NCBI RefSeq assembly: GCF_022201045.2
Contig: NC_068563.1
Coordinates: 2,356,001-2,420,000, forward strand
Reading direction: 5' to 3'
DNA: 64,000 bases
From: Citrus sinensis
Taxonomy: Eukaryota > Streptophyta > Magnoliopsida > Sapindales > Rutaceae
Numbering within the stretch: position 1 is the stretch's first letter; the number at the start of each line of letters is the position of its first letter. Below the pieces are notes generated by a model that saw only the letters and a list, made by a program, of their open reading frames with translations, searched no databases and was not told the origin of the DNA. Of this stretch, positions 1 to 8,490 are shown in pieces. Both the position numbers and the translations under genes were made by a program.

Positions 1-147
1 TGTAAAACACATCGCATTTGGGCTCTACAACCACCAGAGTTAGTAGCCTATGTTGAGGGTTTAGAACACCAACTCAGAGACATTGAGAGAAGTGTTTACG
101 ACATCCAGTTGGAGCTTGAGGTAAATTCAATAAGAGGACGATTTTAA
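1..147 (+). CDS. 3' end of an unidentified retrotransposon frame (partial)
   Basis: Frame 1 is open from the window edge to a TAA at 145-147 (48 codons). The peptide is rich in Leu, Glu and Arg with heptad-like spacing (ELVAYVEGLEHQL, then RDIERSVYDIQLELE), which suggests a short coiled coil. I cannot match it to a gag or pol domain. A GAG|GTAAAT sequence at 118-126 could act as a splice donor, with a TTTAG acceptor near 191. The end of this frame could therefore be an exon end instead of a true terminus. Confidence 0.35.
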   Translation, partial: CKTHRIWALQPPELVAYVEGLEHQLRDIERSVYDIQLELEVNSIRGRF

Positions 148-288
148 TTTTCTTTGTGTGTTTTAATTTGTTTTTCTATTTGTGTGCTTTAGTTTGTTAC
201 CCCGGTGAAGTGGCGGATAACGGTACTCCGTGACAATCAAGTCGGTTACTTCAGTTTCCCATAATAACTGATATTCTGAGGCGAAAGT

Positions 289-846
289 ATGGACAGAAAC
301 GAGATTCTAGCAAAGCTTCACAAGCGATTCCTTTCACTTCCTCAGAATGCCCTCCTTACGATCTATAAAGCTCGGTCCGAACGCATGCGATTACTCATGA
401 GGAATAACATACCTGCTGACATCCGTTGGTTAATCGAGGCTAAAGTACGATCGGCAGGTGAGTTACCTCCAAAATTTATTGCATTCATGCCTGGTTGTGG
501 TAAAGGAAATTATGCAAGAAAACGACGAGCTCGAAGAATTTCTGTTGCTTGTCATAAGTGTGCCAGAATGAGTTGCAATAAAAACCCATGTTCTTTAGGA
601 ATGGTGTCTGATAACAGGGAAGATAAGATTCAATTCATTAGGGATGGCTTGAATAAGGAGTCATTGGATGATATCCTTTTGTCTCTTGAAACGCATCCCA
701 GTGGATATGTGCAAGGAGCGATTCTCCAGTTATGGCCATTATTCCAGAAAGAGCATGCACGATATAGTCTCGGGAATCTGACTATAAACGACCCTGTTTG
801 CCAGTTTATAAGAAAACTGGATAGGAAGCCTATCCTCGACCCATAG
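289..846 (+). CDS. Cys-rich basic protein resembling carlavirus-type nucleic-acid-binding proteins (retrotransposon cargo)
   Basis: The ORF is 185 codons from ATG 289 to TAG 844-846. Residues 77-83 form a basic patch (RKRRARR). A compact cysteine cluster follows: C88-x2-C91-x4-C96-x4-C101, with C70 upstream. A basic patch just before a CxxC...CxxxxC cluster, preceded by an Ile-Pro-x-Asp helix, is the layout of the small Cys-rich nucleic-acid-binding proteins encoded near the 3' end of carlaviruses. Those viral proteins act in silencing suppression and host gene regulation. Homology is my inference from the pattern and has not been searched. The C-terminal 80 residues match nothing I know. The same frame continues past the TAG for 22 codons to TAA 911-913. 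It lies about 240 bp upstream of the LOG-like ORF inside the same LTR element. Confidence 0.6.
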   Translation: MDRNEILAKLHKRFLSLPQNALLTIYKARSERMRLLMRNNIPADIRWLIEAKVRSAGELPPKFIAFMPGCGKGNYARKRRARRISVACHKCARMSCNKNPCSLGMVSDNREDKIQFIRDGLNKESLDDILLSLETHPSGYVQGAILQLWPLFQKEHARYSLGNLTINDPVCQFIRKLDRKPILDP

Positions 847-955
847 AGGGCGTTCAAGCCGTTTCTGGACGTAAAACTAGAGGAAGATGTGAGCCACAGT
901 CGCAACTACCTGTAAATATCCTTTTACTTTATTGGATAGGAAGCCTATCCTCGAC
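818..955 (+). repeat. Duplicated 23-bp palindromic motif between the two cargo ORFs
   Basis: An identical 23-bp sequence occurs at 818-840 and 933-955. It contains the perfect hairpin GGATAGG-AAG-CCTATCC. The first copy overlaps the end of the Cys-rich ORF and the second lies about 130 bp before the LOG-like ATG. A related CTGTAAATAT motif also occurs twice, at about 910 and 1748, each time with its TAA closing an open frame. Confidence 0.8.
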
Positions 956-1084
956 ACGTGCTTTACGCGTTATTTGACACTGACATATTACCTCATACAC
1001 AACCATGACCTACTATCACCAAGACTCTTAAATGTGATTTCTTTTTTGTCAAGCACTCACAAATTGTTTTTGAGAAGTATCACA

Positions 1085-1753
1085 ATGTCAGCTACTCCCA
1101 ATAGACAATTCAAGAACATTTGTGTGCTTTCTGGATTTACATATGGCAAACATAAAGAGTTCGTTGAGGCAGCCATAGATCTTGGTCGAAGCATAGCAGC
1201 GAGAAATTTACATTTGGTGTATGGAGGAGGTAACCGAGGGTTATCAAAAATGGTCTCCGAAGCAGCTTTTATCAGAGGAAGTCAAGTGTTAGGCATCATC
1301 CCAAGAGTCCTAAAACCATTGGGTAGTTCGTCTGACTCATCAACTGGAGAAGAGTTAGTCGTCTCAGGTATGCAAGAAAGAATAACTGAAATGCTTAATC
1401 ATGCTGATGCTTTTGTTTTCCTTCCAGGAGATCTTGCAACACTAGAGGCACTTATGACACTAGCATCTTGGGCCCATCTGCACATCCACCAGAAACCCAT
1501 CGGTTTGTTAAATGTCAATAACTTTTATGATGGCTTTATCGCATTTCTTAACCATGCAATAAAAAACTACTTCATTCCTTCTAATGTGAAAAAACTTTTT
1601 ATTTGTGCTCACACTGCTAATGAGCTACTTGATATGTTACAAGCTTATAAACCGGAGCCAGACCCCTGGACCTTTGTGTTGGAGCGACCAAATAATGATG
1701 GTAACAGTAGCCGCAGTAAGAAGTACAAATTAGATTTAACTCTCCGCCTGTAA
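1085..1753 (+). CDS. LOG-family (cytokinin riboside 5'-monophosphate phosphoribohydrolase)-like protein in a retrotransposon
   Basis: The first ATG in the frame, at 1085, gives 222 aa, close to plant LOG enzymes (about 210-230 aa). The fold markers are clear: ICVLSG near the N-terminus, LVYGGG at residues 44-49, IIPRVL at 71-76, Arg99 in MQERITEM, and KPIGLLNV at 137-144. LOG enzymes release free-base cytokinin from its nucleotide, and their signature is PGGxGTxxE. Here residues 114-122 read PGDLATLEA: the second Gly, the third Gly and the final Glu are replaced, although a Glu remains one position earlier. The protein is recognisably LOG-like but may lack the normal activity. It lies inside the LTR element just before the ACATTGAGGACAATGT boundary, so it is cargo and not a host gene in place. 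The frame is open upstream to about 932 without an ATG. Confidence 0.85.
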   Translation: MSATPNRQFKNICVLSGFTYGKHKEFVEAAIDLGRSIAARNLHLVYGGGNRGLSKMVSEAAFIRGSQVLGIIPRVLKPLGSSSDSSTGEELVVSGMQERITEMLNHADAFVFLPGDLATLEALMTLASWAHLHIHQKPIGLLNVNNFYDGFIAFLNHAIKNYFIPSNVKKLFICAHTANELLDMLQAYKPEPDPWTFVLERPNNDGNSSRSKKYKLDLTLRL

Positions 1754-3577
1754 ATATTTTCTTCTGTGTTGCACCACCCAGGTGATGTCTTCTAAACTCT
1801 ACTTCTTTCCTTTAAAACATTGAGGACAATGTTTCGTTCTGGTTGGGGGGAGGGAATAGTCGACAATTGTGGAATCTTGGTTAAGTTTTTACTATTTTTT
1901 TGTTGTAGAAACTAACTGTTGCTAACGTTTTGTGTTGAAGATGGCTGAATATGGAGTGTAGTTACTCTAGAAACGCATCTTCATCGTTTTAAAAAAAAAA
2001 ATTGTTTTCTTCCTCTTTCTCCTTTATAAATATATATTTTCCAATTTTTGAGTCGAAGATGGCTGAATATAGAGTGTCGTGCCTCTAGAAACGCATCTTC
2101 TTAGTTAAAAAAAAAAATTTCTTTTTCTAATAAATTTTTCTACATCATTTTCACATTTCTGCATGCATATTTTTCTTTCATGTTTAGAATAGGTTGGGGG
2201 GTAGAATGTTGTTAAAAAAAAAAAATTGTGTTATTTGTTTTAACATTGGATGACATGATTAATTTCAAATTTTATTATTTGTATTATCTTTGGTCTTAAG
2301 TGATGTTACGCTATGTTTGCTACTTTACATGTTGATGTCGGAGACAAATATGAGTTGCTTGAAGGAATGAACATGTCATAAATAAGTGCCAAGTGAGTTG
2401 TTGAGCCTATCATTTTCTTGGAGAGTAACCCTTTTGCCCATTCTCTATACAGCTTAGCAGTTTATTATTTTATACACGATCTCTACATTTCTTTTGAGTT
2501 AGCCCTTTAAAAAAAAATGGTAAAAAAAAAAAAAAGAAAAAAAGAAAAAAAATGTGTGTTGCTACATTGAGAGGCCAATCTAACTAGTAGATATGGATAA
2601 TTATTTAGAGCCCTAAAAGACAATGGAAAGGCCATCTTTGATCCGTTTGAGCCTTTCTAGCCATCCCTTTTATTAAATATCCATAGTTACCCTTTTTGAA
2701 CCTTTAAAAAAAAAAAAAAAAAAAACCTTTTCTTTGTCAACTTATCATCTTAACCCACTCCGATTTGGAGTATTACCCGATGTCTTATAAATTCCATCAC
2801 CTATTTATGTTTGAGAAAATGTAAATAATTATGTTGTTCAGTGAAGTTATGACAAATAAAAGCTAAAAAAAAAAAAAAATTGTTGTTTCAAAAGAATAAA
2901 AATAACAACAATAGGTGAAATACACCTTGCAACTTCAAAAAAAAAAAAAAAATTCTCTGCATTTTTCTCAAACATATACTTTGTTTTCCTTATTTCCTTT
3001 CTTTGTTAGCCATATCCCTAGCCTACGTTACGTCCTAATAAAAGTCCTTCTTGATTTTAGGGAACTATAGTTTGAAGTAGAAGCTAGTTATATGGGCTAA
3101 AAAGATGTAGTGATGCTTAAAAAAAAAAAAAAGACATAAATAAAGTGGGTTAACTAACATTTTATTTGACTTGAGATCATATTATTTCTAAGCTGAGGGC
3201 ATATTTATTTCATCTTGGTGAGAGCATGTGATATCATTTCTTTATTATTTTCTCTCTCAATTACCATTGATTGGAGTGACTATGTTTATTGGGTTTTAAT
3301 TTCTTTGTGAGAGTGTCACTACCTCCAATGAGATTTTGGGGTTTGACATGTCATTCTTGAAAGTAGCTATAACAAAGTCTACTGGGCTAATTCATGTGGA
3401 TGGTTGATGTGGGTGTGATGTTGCTTTAGACTAGAGATAATGCTTATACTTTTATTTGATTGCTATCATTAATCTGATTGAATAAACAAGAGTGTTTCTA
3501 AAAAAAAAAAAAAAAAAAAAATCATTTCGAATTTGAATTTTGTTTTCGCTTTATTTGCTAGGGACTAGCAATAAGCT
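1754..3577 (+). other. Long A-rich non-coding 3' region of the LTR element
   Basis: About 1.8 kb without a credible ORF lies between the LOG-like stop and the polypurine tract. It holds at least ten A-runs of 9-20 bases, each often following a TT or a short T-rich stretch. GGTTGGGGGG motifs occur at about 1840 and 2192. Long 3' non-coding regions of this kind are typical of plant Tat/Athila elements. Confidence 0.6.
1937..2100 (+). repeat. Two copies of a 46-bp stem-loop repeat
   Basis: Copies at 1937-1982 and 2055-2100 both begin GAAGATGGCTGAATAT and end AAACGCATCTTC, so GAAGATG pairs with CATCTTC in each. The inner parts differ but still pair: GAGT with ACTC in the first copy, TAGAG with CTCTA in the second. 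Each copy is followed within about 10-15 bases by an A-run. Confidence 0.7.
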
Positions 3578-3587
3578 GGTTGGGGGG
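3578..3587 (+). other. Polypurine tract of the LTR element
   Basis: GGTTGGGGGG lies immediately before the start of the 3' LTR (TGTGTTGAGTG...). In LTR retrotransposons this G-rich tract primes plus-strand DNA synthesis. Confidence 0.6.
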
Positions 3588-3589
3588 TG

Positions 3590-4954
3590 TGTTGAGTGTT
3601 AGAAAATGCATATTTATAAAGGAGAAAACCATCATTTTACATTTCAAGTCTTACTAACAACCCTTACTTTTATGTATTTAACATTCTTATGATTTAATTA
3701 CGTGTGTTTTATTTTAATTAAGTAATTTATGTATTCTAGGGGCATTATAGTCATTTCACAATAAAGGAGAGATCAGACGGCAAAACGGACATCACTTTTG
3801 AACTCAGGACGGTCGAAAACCTTAGGAGGACCATAAAAGGAAAAATGACACTATTCACATGTACGGTACTATTCACGTACACAGTACTGTATACGTTACT
3901 GTTCACGGCACTGTTCACATAGACGGATTGATGACGTGGCATTGACTGATGAGGTGTCACGATCCTGTTGGGCTAAAATTCTTATGTACTGTTGATGGTG
4001 ACGTGGCAGTATATCAGTGGACGAAAAATCTCGCGTACGGTGCATGCATCACACAGGATTAGTTTCAACCAAACCGCGTTACTGTTCATCCGGGTCAAAC
4101 CGCGTTACTGTTCAAAGTCGGGTCAAACCGTGTTACTGTTCATCCGCGTGGTCAAACCGTGGACTGTTGACTGATGACGTGGCGCAATCCTGAGCGTCCA
4201 AACTGTTTTTAATCCGATGGCCATGATTTACTCCATGTATCTATAAAAAGGGGGCCTCCCCCCCTAATTTGATATCTCTGAATCCATTTTTGGGATCCAT
4301 TTTCTGTAATTCCCTCTCCATCTTGTATTTTCTTCGTATTTTAATAAATTTCCATTTTGCCCCTAGTTCAATTATGAGTGGCTAATTTTCTTTCAAGCTT
4401 GGGTTGAAGGTGAAGTCTCAACATGTGTCATGGGCTTAATTTGGTAAATTTATTTTCTCTTCCCCTCTAGTTTTTGTGGATGTTTTGACTTCTCGTCGAC
4501 AAATAATACTAATCTTGTCTAGTACCGCCTTGGTTACACCGGCCCTCTAGTACAAGGTTATTATTATTTGGCACGATAAGCCCTTAGCACCATATTGATT
4601 AGAGCGTGGTTCATGAGGTGTGGATTCCCCCCTCATGATTTAATTGGCATTAATACGGATTATTTAGCCCATGATGCATGTTGATACGAATCCAGATACC
4701 CAAGTACGTCATTTCAATAGAATTCTCTTCAATTTATTCTCACCATTTCAATACCAATTTTAGAATTTATTCTCGCCATTTTAATTTAAGTTTTAGCATA
4801 TTCCAATCATTTCCACCACAAATCCAATCACCCATTCACAAAAATTAATTCTACACAATTAAAATCCACCTCCTCGTGGGATCGACACTCGTCACCATTG
4901 ATCTATACTATAATAGATTCGTGCGCTTGCGAGTACATTAAAATTTGCACAACA
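3590..4954 (+). mobile_element. 3' LTR (about 1365 bp)
   Basis: It starts TGTTG right after the polypurine tract and ends CAACA, giving a perfect 5-bp inverted terminal TG...CA. Past 4954 the sequence reads directly into FAR1-related coding sequence. U3 contains clustered ACTGTTCAC-type repeats (about 3845-3925) and four copies of a roughly 28-bp unit with GTCAAACCGCGTTACTG (about 4068-4165). A TATA box at 4242-4250 and an AATAAA at 4343-4348 mark the probable U3/R region. Short ORFs inside it are not credible genes. The 5' LTR is outside the window. Confidence 0.75.
4242..4250 (+). promoter_or_regulatory. TATA box of the LTR promoter
   Basis: TATAAAAAG stands about 650 bp into the LTR, just after the tandem ACTGTTC-type repeats and about 95 bp before a possible poly(A) signal (AATAAA, 4343-4348). 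This is the arrangement expected for an LTR promoter. Confidence 0.5.
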
Positions 4955-6119
4955 GTGAACATATAGTTAGAGAGGATGTCAAAGTTGGAGAGGGTAAAAA
5001 GATAACATTTTTTGAAGTATATTTTGAAAAAGAAAAAGGTGAAATACGTTGCAGCTGCTTAAGGTTCCAATTTAGAGGTATTCTTTGTAGGCATGCCGTT
5101 ATAATCATGATCCGCAATGACGTAGAAGTACTTCCAGAAAAGTATATTTTACGAAGATGGAGAAAAGATGTGTAAAGATGCCATAGTAGAGTGAAAACGA
5201 GTTATGAGCTTCATAGTTGTACGGATGAGCAAAAATGATATGAGAAAATGTGTGCTACTTTCACGGAGGTTGCAAATATGGTTGCACATAATATTGAAAG
5301 CTCTAATCTTGTTTTCAATTGGATTGAGAATGTACGGGAGGATTTATCAAAGGCAATTCCTTGCGGAGATAATGAAGTAACTATTGTTACAAGCCAAGGA
5401 AGTTGTAGTGTGGAAGTAGAAACAGTTAGAGATCCAGTAGCTCGGCGTCGTAAAGGTCGGCCACCTTGTCAAAGAAAGAAATCTAATAAATTTTCAAAAT
5501 CTAAAATGAATTCCTCACGTTCCAATGCAAAGGTACTTTTAAAATGTATTTTCAATTTAATTAAAGTTAAAAAATTTATGAGATAAATGATGTTCAAATG
5601 TATGTTTTGTTAACTTTGCAGAATGGACGGGTGAACGAGCAAGTGCCGACTGTGATCCCAACACACGAGAACAATGTTATTACGGTAGGTTTTATGGAAT
5701 TCATATGCATGTCGTTGATTTTTATTACTTAATCATCGACATTTTTCTAATATATTATTGATCCTCTGTAGGCATTTCAAAATCTTGAAGGAAGTTGTGT
5801 TGATATGAATATGTACCCACATGGAGTTCTGGACTATTGTAATGTAAGTTTTTCATAGTATATGTTATAAATTTTTTTTATTATCGCTTCATTTAATGTA
5901 TGTTTGTTTTAGGGTCTTATGAGCTTACATCATATGGTTGGGGATAATGTTTATCCAACACCTACACAAAATTCTTGTATGGTAAGTGGTGATAAATTTA
6001 GTATTTATTCATCTTATCTACTTTATTTTCTTTTATTATAACAAAATATGTAATTTTTCTTTTAATAGGAACCACAATTCCAGCCGCATGGACATTTTCA
6101 GCAGCTACTCTTTCAGTAA
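4955..6119 (+). pseudogene. 3' end of a FAR1-RELATED SEQUENCE gene, truncated by the LTR element
   Basis: FRS/FHY3 proteins are MULE-transposase-derived transcription factors. The remnant begins at the LTR boundary in the segment before the SWIM zinc finger and keeps the finger: CSC at about 5054-5062, then CRH at about 5084-5095 in GILCRHA. The frame continues past two in-frame stops (TAA 5173-5175 and a TGA near 5237) with good family-like sequence on both sides, so it is broken by point mutations as well as by the insertion. It runs to a K/R-rich RRRKGRPP segment. Probable small 3' exons follow at 5622-5684, 5772-5843, 5913-5981 and 6069-6119, all with GT/AG borders, the last ending QQLLFQ-stop. 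The N-terminal and transposase-like domains are missing here. They may lie beyond the 5' end of the LTR element, outside the window. Confidence 0.8.
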
Positions 6120-6332
6120 GATAGTGAATATGAAGTTGATAAGGAGTTTTGAAGTGATTTCGTAGAATAACATTGTTTTTGTTTTATTCTCATTAATATT
6201 CGAATACAAGCCCTTGGCTATGATATGTGAGATTGTGGATTTCATACATGAAATTGTTTTTGTTCTATGCATGATCCTTTATTAGATTTATATGCTGCAG
6301 CTATGTTATTATTTGGCCGTGTGCTATTGGAT

Positions 6333-6830
6333 TGGAATGGTGGAGGGATATGCTGCATGTGTTATTTTCGAATTATATGCTGGTGGAATGGTGGAGGGAT
6401 ATGCTGCATGTGTTATTTTTTAATTATATGCTGGTGGAATGGTGGAGGGATATGCTGCATGTGTTATTTTTTAATTATATGCTGGTGGAATGGTGGAGGT
6501 TATTCTTTAATTGTGTGCTGCTGGAATGGTGGAGGGATATATGATATTCTGTTATTTTTTAATTGTATGCTATTGGAATTGAGGCTACAAATCTGTTATT
6601 CTTTAATTGTGTGCTACTGGAATGGTGGAGGGATAAATGATATTCTGTTATTTTTTAATTGTATGCTACTGGAATTGATCCTCTGTAACTGCAGATATGT
6701 TATTCTTTAATTGTGTGCTACTGGAATGGTGGAGGGATAAATGATATTCTGTTATTTTTTAATTGTATGCTACTGGAATTGATCCTCTGTAACTGCATAT
6801 TTGTTATTCTTTAATTATTTCCTAAAGAAT
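6333..6830 (+). repeat. Minisatellite with 51-bp and about 100-bp units
   Basis: TGGAATGGTGGAGG recurs at 6333, 6384, 6435, 6486, 6522, 6618 and 6722. The first three periods are exactly 51 bp. Later units of about 96-104 bp contain GTTATTCTTTAATTG blocks, and the array fades near 6830. The unit length is a multiple of three, so it produces a spurious repetitive ORF. It lies downstream of the FRS pseudogene, perhaps in its former 3' region. A TGCAG followed by a short open frame (about 6852-6920) might be an alternative last exon, but I cannot support it. Confidence 0.85.
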
Positions 6831-7075
6831 AAATGTGTTTTTAATGTGCAGCAATTATCAATATCCACGAGAAAGCATGGAACAATTCCCTTACAAACTA
6901 GTTATGGGGATCAAATGACAGAAATATGCAAATGATAAGGCAAATTAAAATGACAGCGATAATCATAAGCATAATCTTCTCTGCCCTTTACAGAAACATT
7001 AGTTTTTGTTTACATCCACTGAAGCATTCATGATACAATTCGCAAAAAAAAGAAAGAAAGATAACAATACATTAA

Positions 7076-7474
7076 TTAATTACACAACTTAAATATAATA
7101 CATATTAAAAGAGTTATCATTATTTGCGGGACGTATGTTACAAGAACACTTGGTTGTTGTCTTCGTTGAAGTTCTTGCTCAAGCAACTGAAATTTAAGAG
7201 ATAAGCATTCGATTTGATGGCCCAACTTACGGACTTCTGCTAACAACACGTCAATTTTATTCTGATTTATAATACGATCTTTCATCCCTCTAAAATCATT
7301 ACATTCACTGCTATTCCAATCATCATTCTATTCAAAAGCCCCACATCATTTGCACTTCCAAAACCTACGATTCAAATTTTCTTTTGTACGTGAAGTTCGC
7401 AAGACCTTATTGTTGTTGCAGCATTTATCATAAGCTTTCAGTTGTGTTTGAATTTCGCTTGTGCTTGAAGACAT
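7076..7474 (-). pseudogene. GRF-type zinc-finger protein gene, broken by two stops
   Basis: Reading from ATG 7474 on the minus strand, the protein starts MSSSTSEIQ and has the GRF zinc-finger layout: a Cys pair, then LRTSRT, NRRFWKCK and CGAFE. GRF fingers bind nucleic acid and occur in many small plant proteins with a C-terminal coiled coil and membrane anchor. The C-terminal part has a coiled-coil-like stretch (VLLAEVRKLGHQIECL) and ends in a hydrophobic ITLLICIIF segment. Two in-frame stops (TGA near 7345 and TAG near 7330) interrupt the finger while the frame stays aligned, so I call it a pseudogene of about 130 codons. It faces the FRS remnant. Confidence 0.65.
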
Positions 7475-8490
7475 AATGATTGAACAAATTCTGTTCAATA
7501 TACACAACAACCCAGATTCCTTCCAGAAAGAAAAAATGGTAGTCAATATATTAAAAACTAGCTTACTGAACCAACTTCAAAATTACCAATTGCATCTTTA
7601 TGCTAATGACCACCAATTCAACTTCACCCATGCAAAGACAAAAAAAATGTTAACATAAGTATGTGCTAGGTCTAATTTTCTTTTTTTCTCCCCTAAAAAA
7701 AAAGAAATACATCTTACTGCATTCATCTTAAAAGTACAACAAAAAGTCTACGCTAATTCCATTCAGCTCAAATAAAATTATTTAATTTCAACTACAAAGA
7801 AAACAAAAAGAAGAAAAATATGGTCTGTTTGCTACTCATTTCAAAAATGTCTAAGAGGAACACAAGAATAATCAACTCACCTATCAGTTGGAATATTTGT
7901 AGTAGTCAACTTCAAAGGATATAACGGATTACCAATTGTAACCAAGAAACTGCATGTAAATAACTATCAAAATGCCATCTCCAGCACAAGACCATCTCCT
8001 AAGGCTATCAAGATCCCATCTTCAGCACAAGGTCATCTCCTAAGACTATTGAAAATAATTGTCTCATTTGCTCACAATATCAACTGGATTTTCAAAAATT
8101 AAAAATCAACTCACGGAAATTTGCCATTACCTATACAATTCGACTACAACATCAATCCAAGTGCAAGTAAGCTCACAATATCAACTGGATTTTCAAAAAT
8201 TAAAAATCAACTCACGAAAATTTGCCATTACTTAAACAATTCGAGAGAACAGAGACGATAGAGAAGAGAGAGAGCAGACCCATGGTGAGAGACCAACGAC
8301 AAGAGACCCATGGCCAGAGACCAACGCCGAGCACCACTGCCTGAGAAAGTTTGAGAATAGAGACGACAGAGAAGAGAGAGAGCAGACCCACGGTGAGAGA
8401 CCAACGATGAGAGACCCACGGCCGGAGACCCACGACCAGAGACCAACGCCGAGCACCACTGCCTGAGAAAGTTTGAGAACGGAGATCAAA
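7475..8490. repeat. Three nested short tandem duplications upstream of the GRF pseudogene
   Basis: About 7971-8050 holds two copies of a roughly 39-bp unit (CATCT-CAGCACAAG-TCATCTCCTAAG-CTAT). 8070 and 8171 begin two copies of a roughly 77-bp unit (GCTCACAATATCAACTGG...) with a 101-bp period. 8244-8490 holds two to three copies of a 109-122-bp G/A-rich unit (AGAGACGA...GAGCACCACTGCC). Overlapping open frames here are by-products of the repeats. Confidence 0.75.

Larger units (their letters stand above)
1..4954 (+). mobile_element. 3' part of a Ty3/gypsy LTR retrotransposon carrying extra ORFs
   Basis: The element runs off the left edge of the window, so its 5' LTR, primer-binding site, gag and pol are not visible. 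What is visible, in order, is a partial frame (1-147), a Cys-rich ORF (289-846), a LOG-like ORF (1085-1753), about 1.8 kb of A-rich non-coding DNA, a polypurine tract (3578-3587) and a 3' LTR (3590-4954). An ACATTGAGGACAATGT motif followed by TTGGGGGG lies at about 1819-1850. It resembles the conserved boundary after the last ORF in plant Athila/Tat elements, and my lineage call rests on it. The GGTTGGGGGG motif recurs at about 1840, 2192 and 3578. The LTR ends directly in FAR1-related coding sequence, so the element inserted into that gene. Family assignment is an inference because no pol domain can be read. Confidence 0.8.

Noticed and set aside
932..1084. Longer N-terminus for the LOG-like protein (open frame from 932)
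   Set aside because: It begins at a non-ATG codon inside the palindromic repeat, and family similarity starts only after ATG 1085.
3751..4174. Two short ORFs in the 3' LTR
   Set aside because: They follow the ACTGTTCAC-type and GTCAAACCG repeats of U3 and have no domain.
6267..6710. 147-codon Cys/Trp/Gly-rich ORF
   Set aside because: It is a translation of the 51-bp minisatellite, whose period is a multiple of three; no start context or domain.
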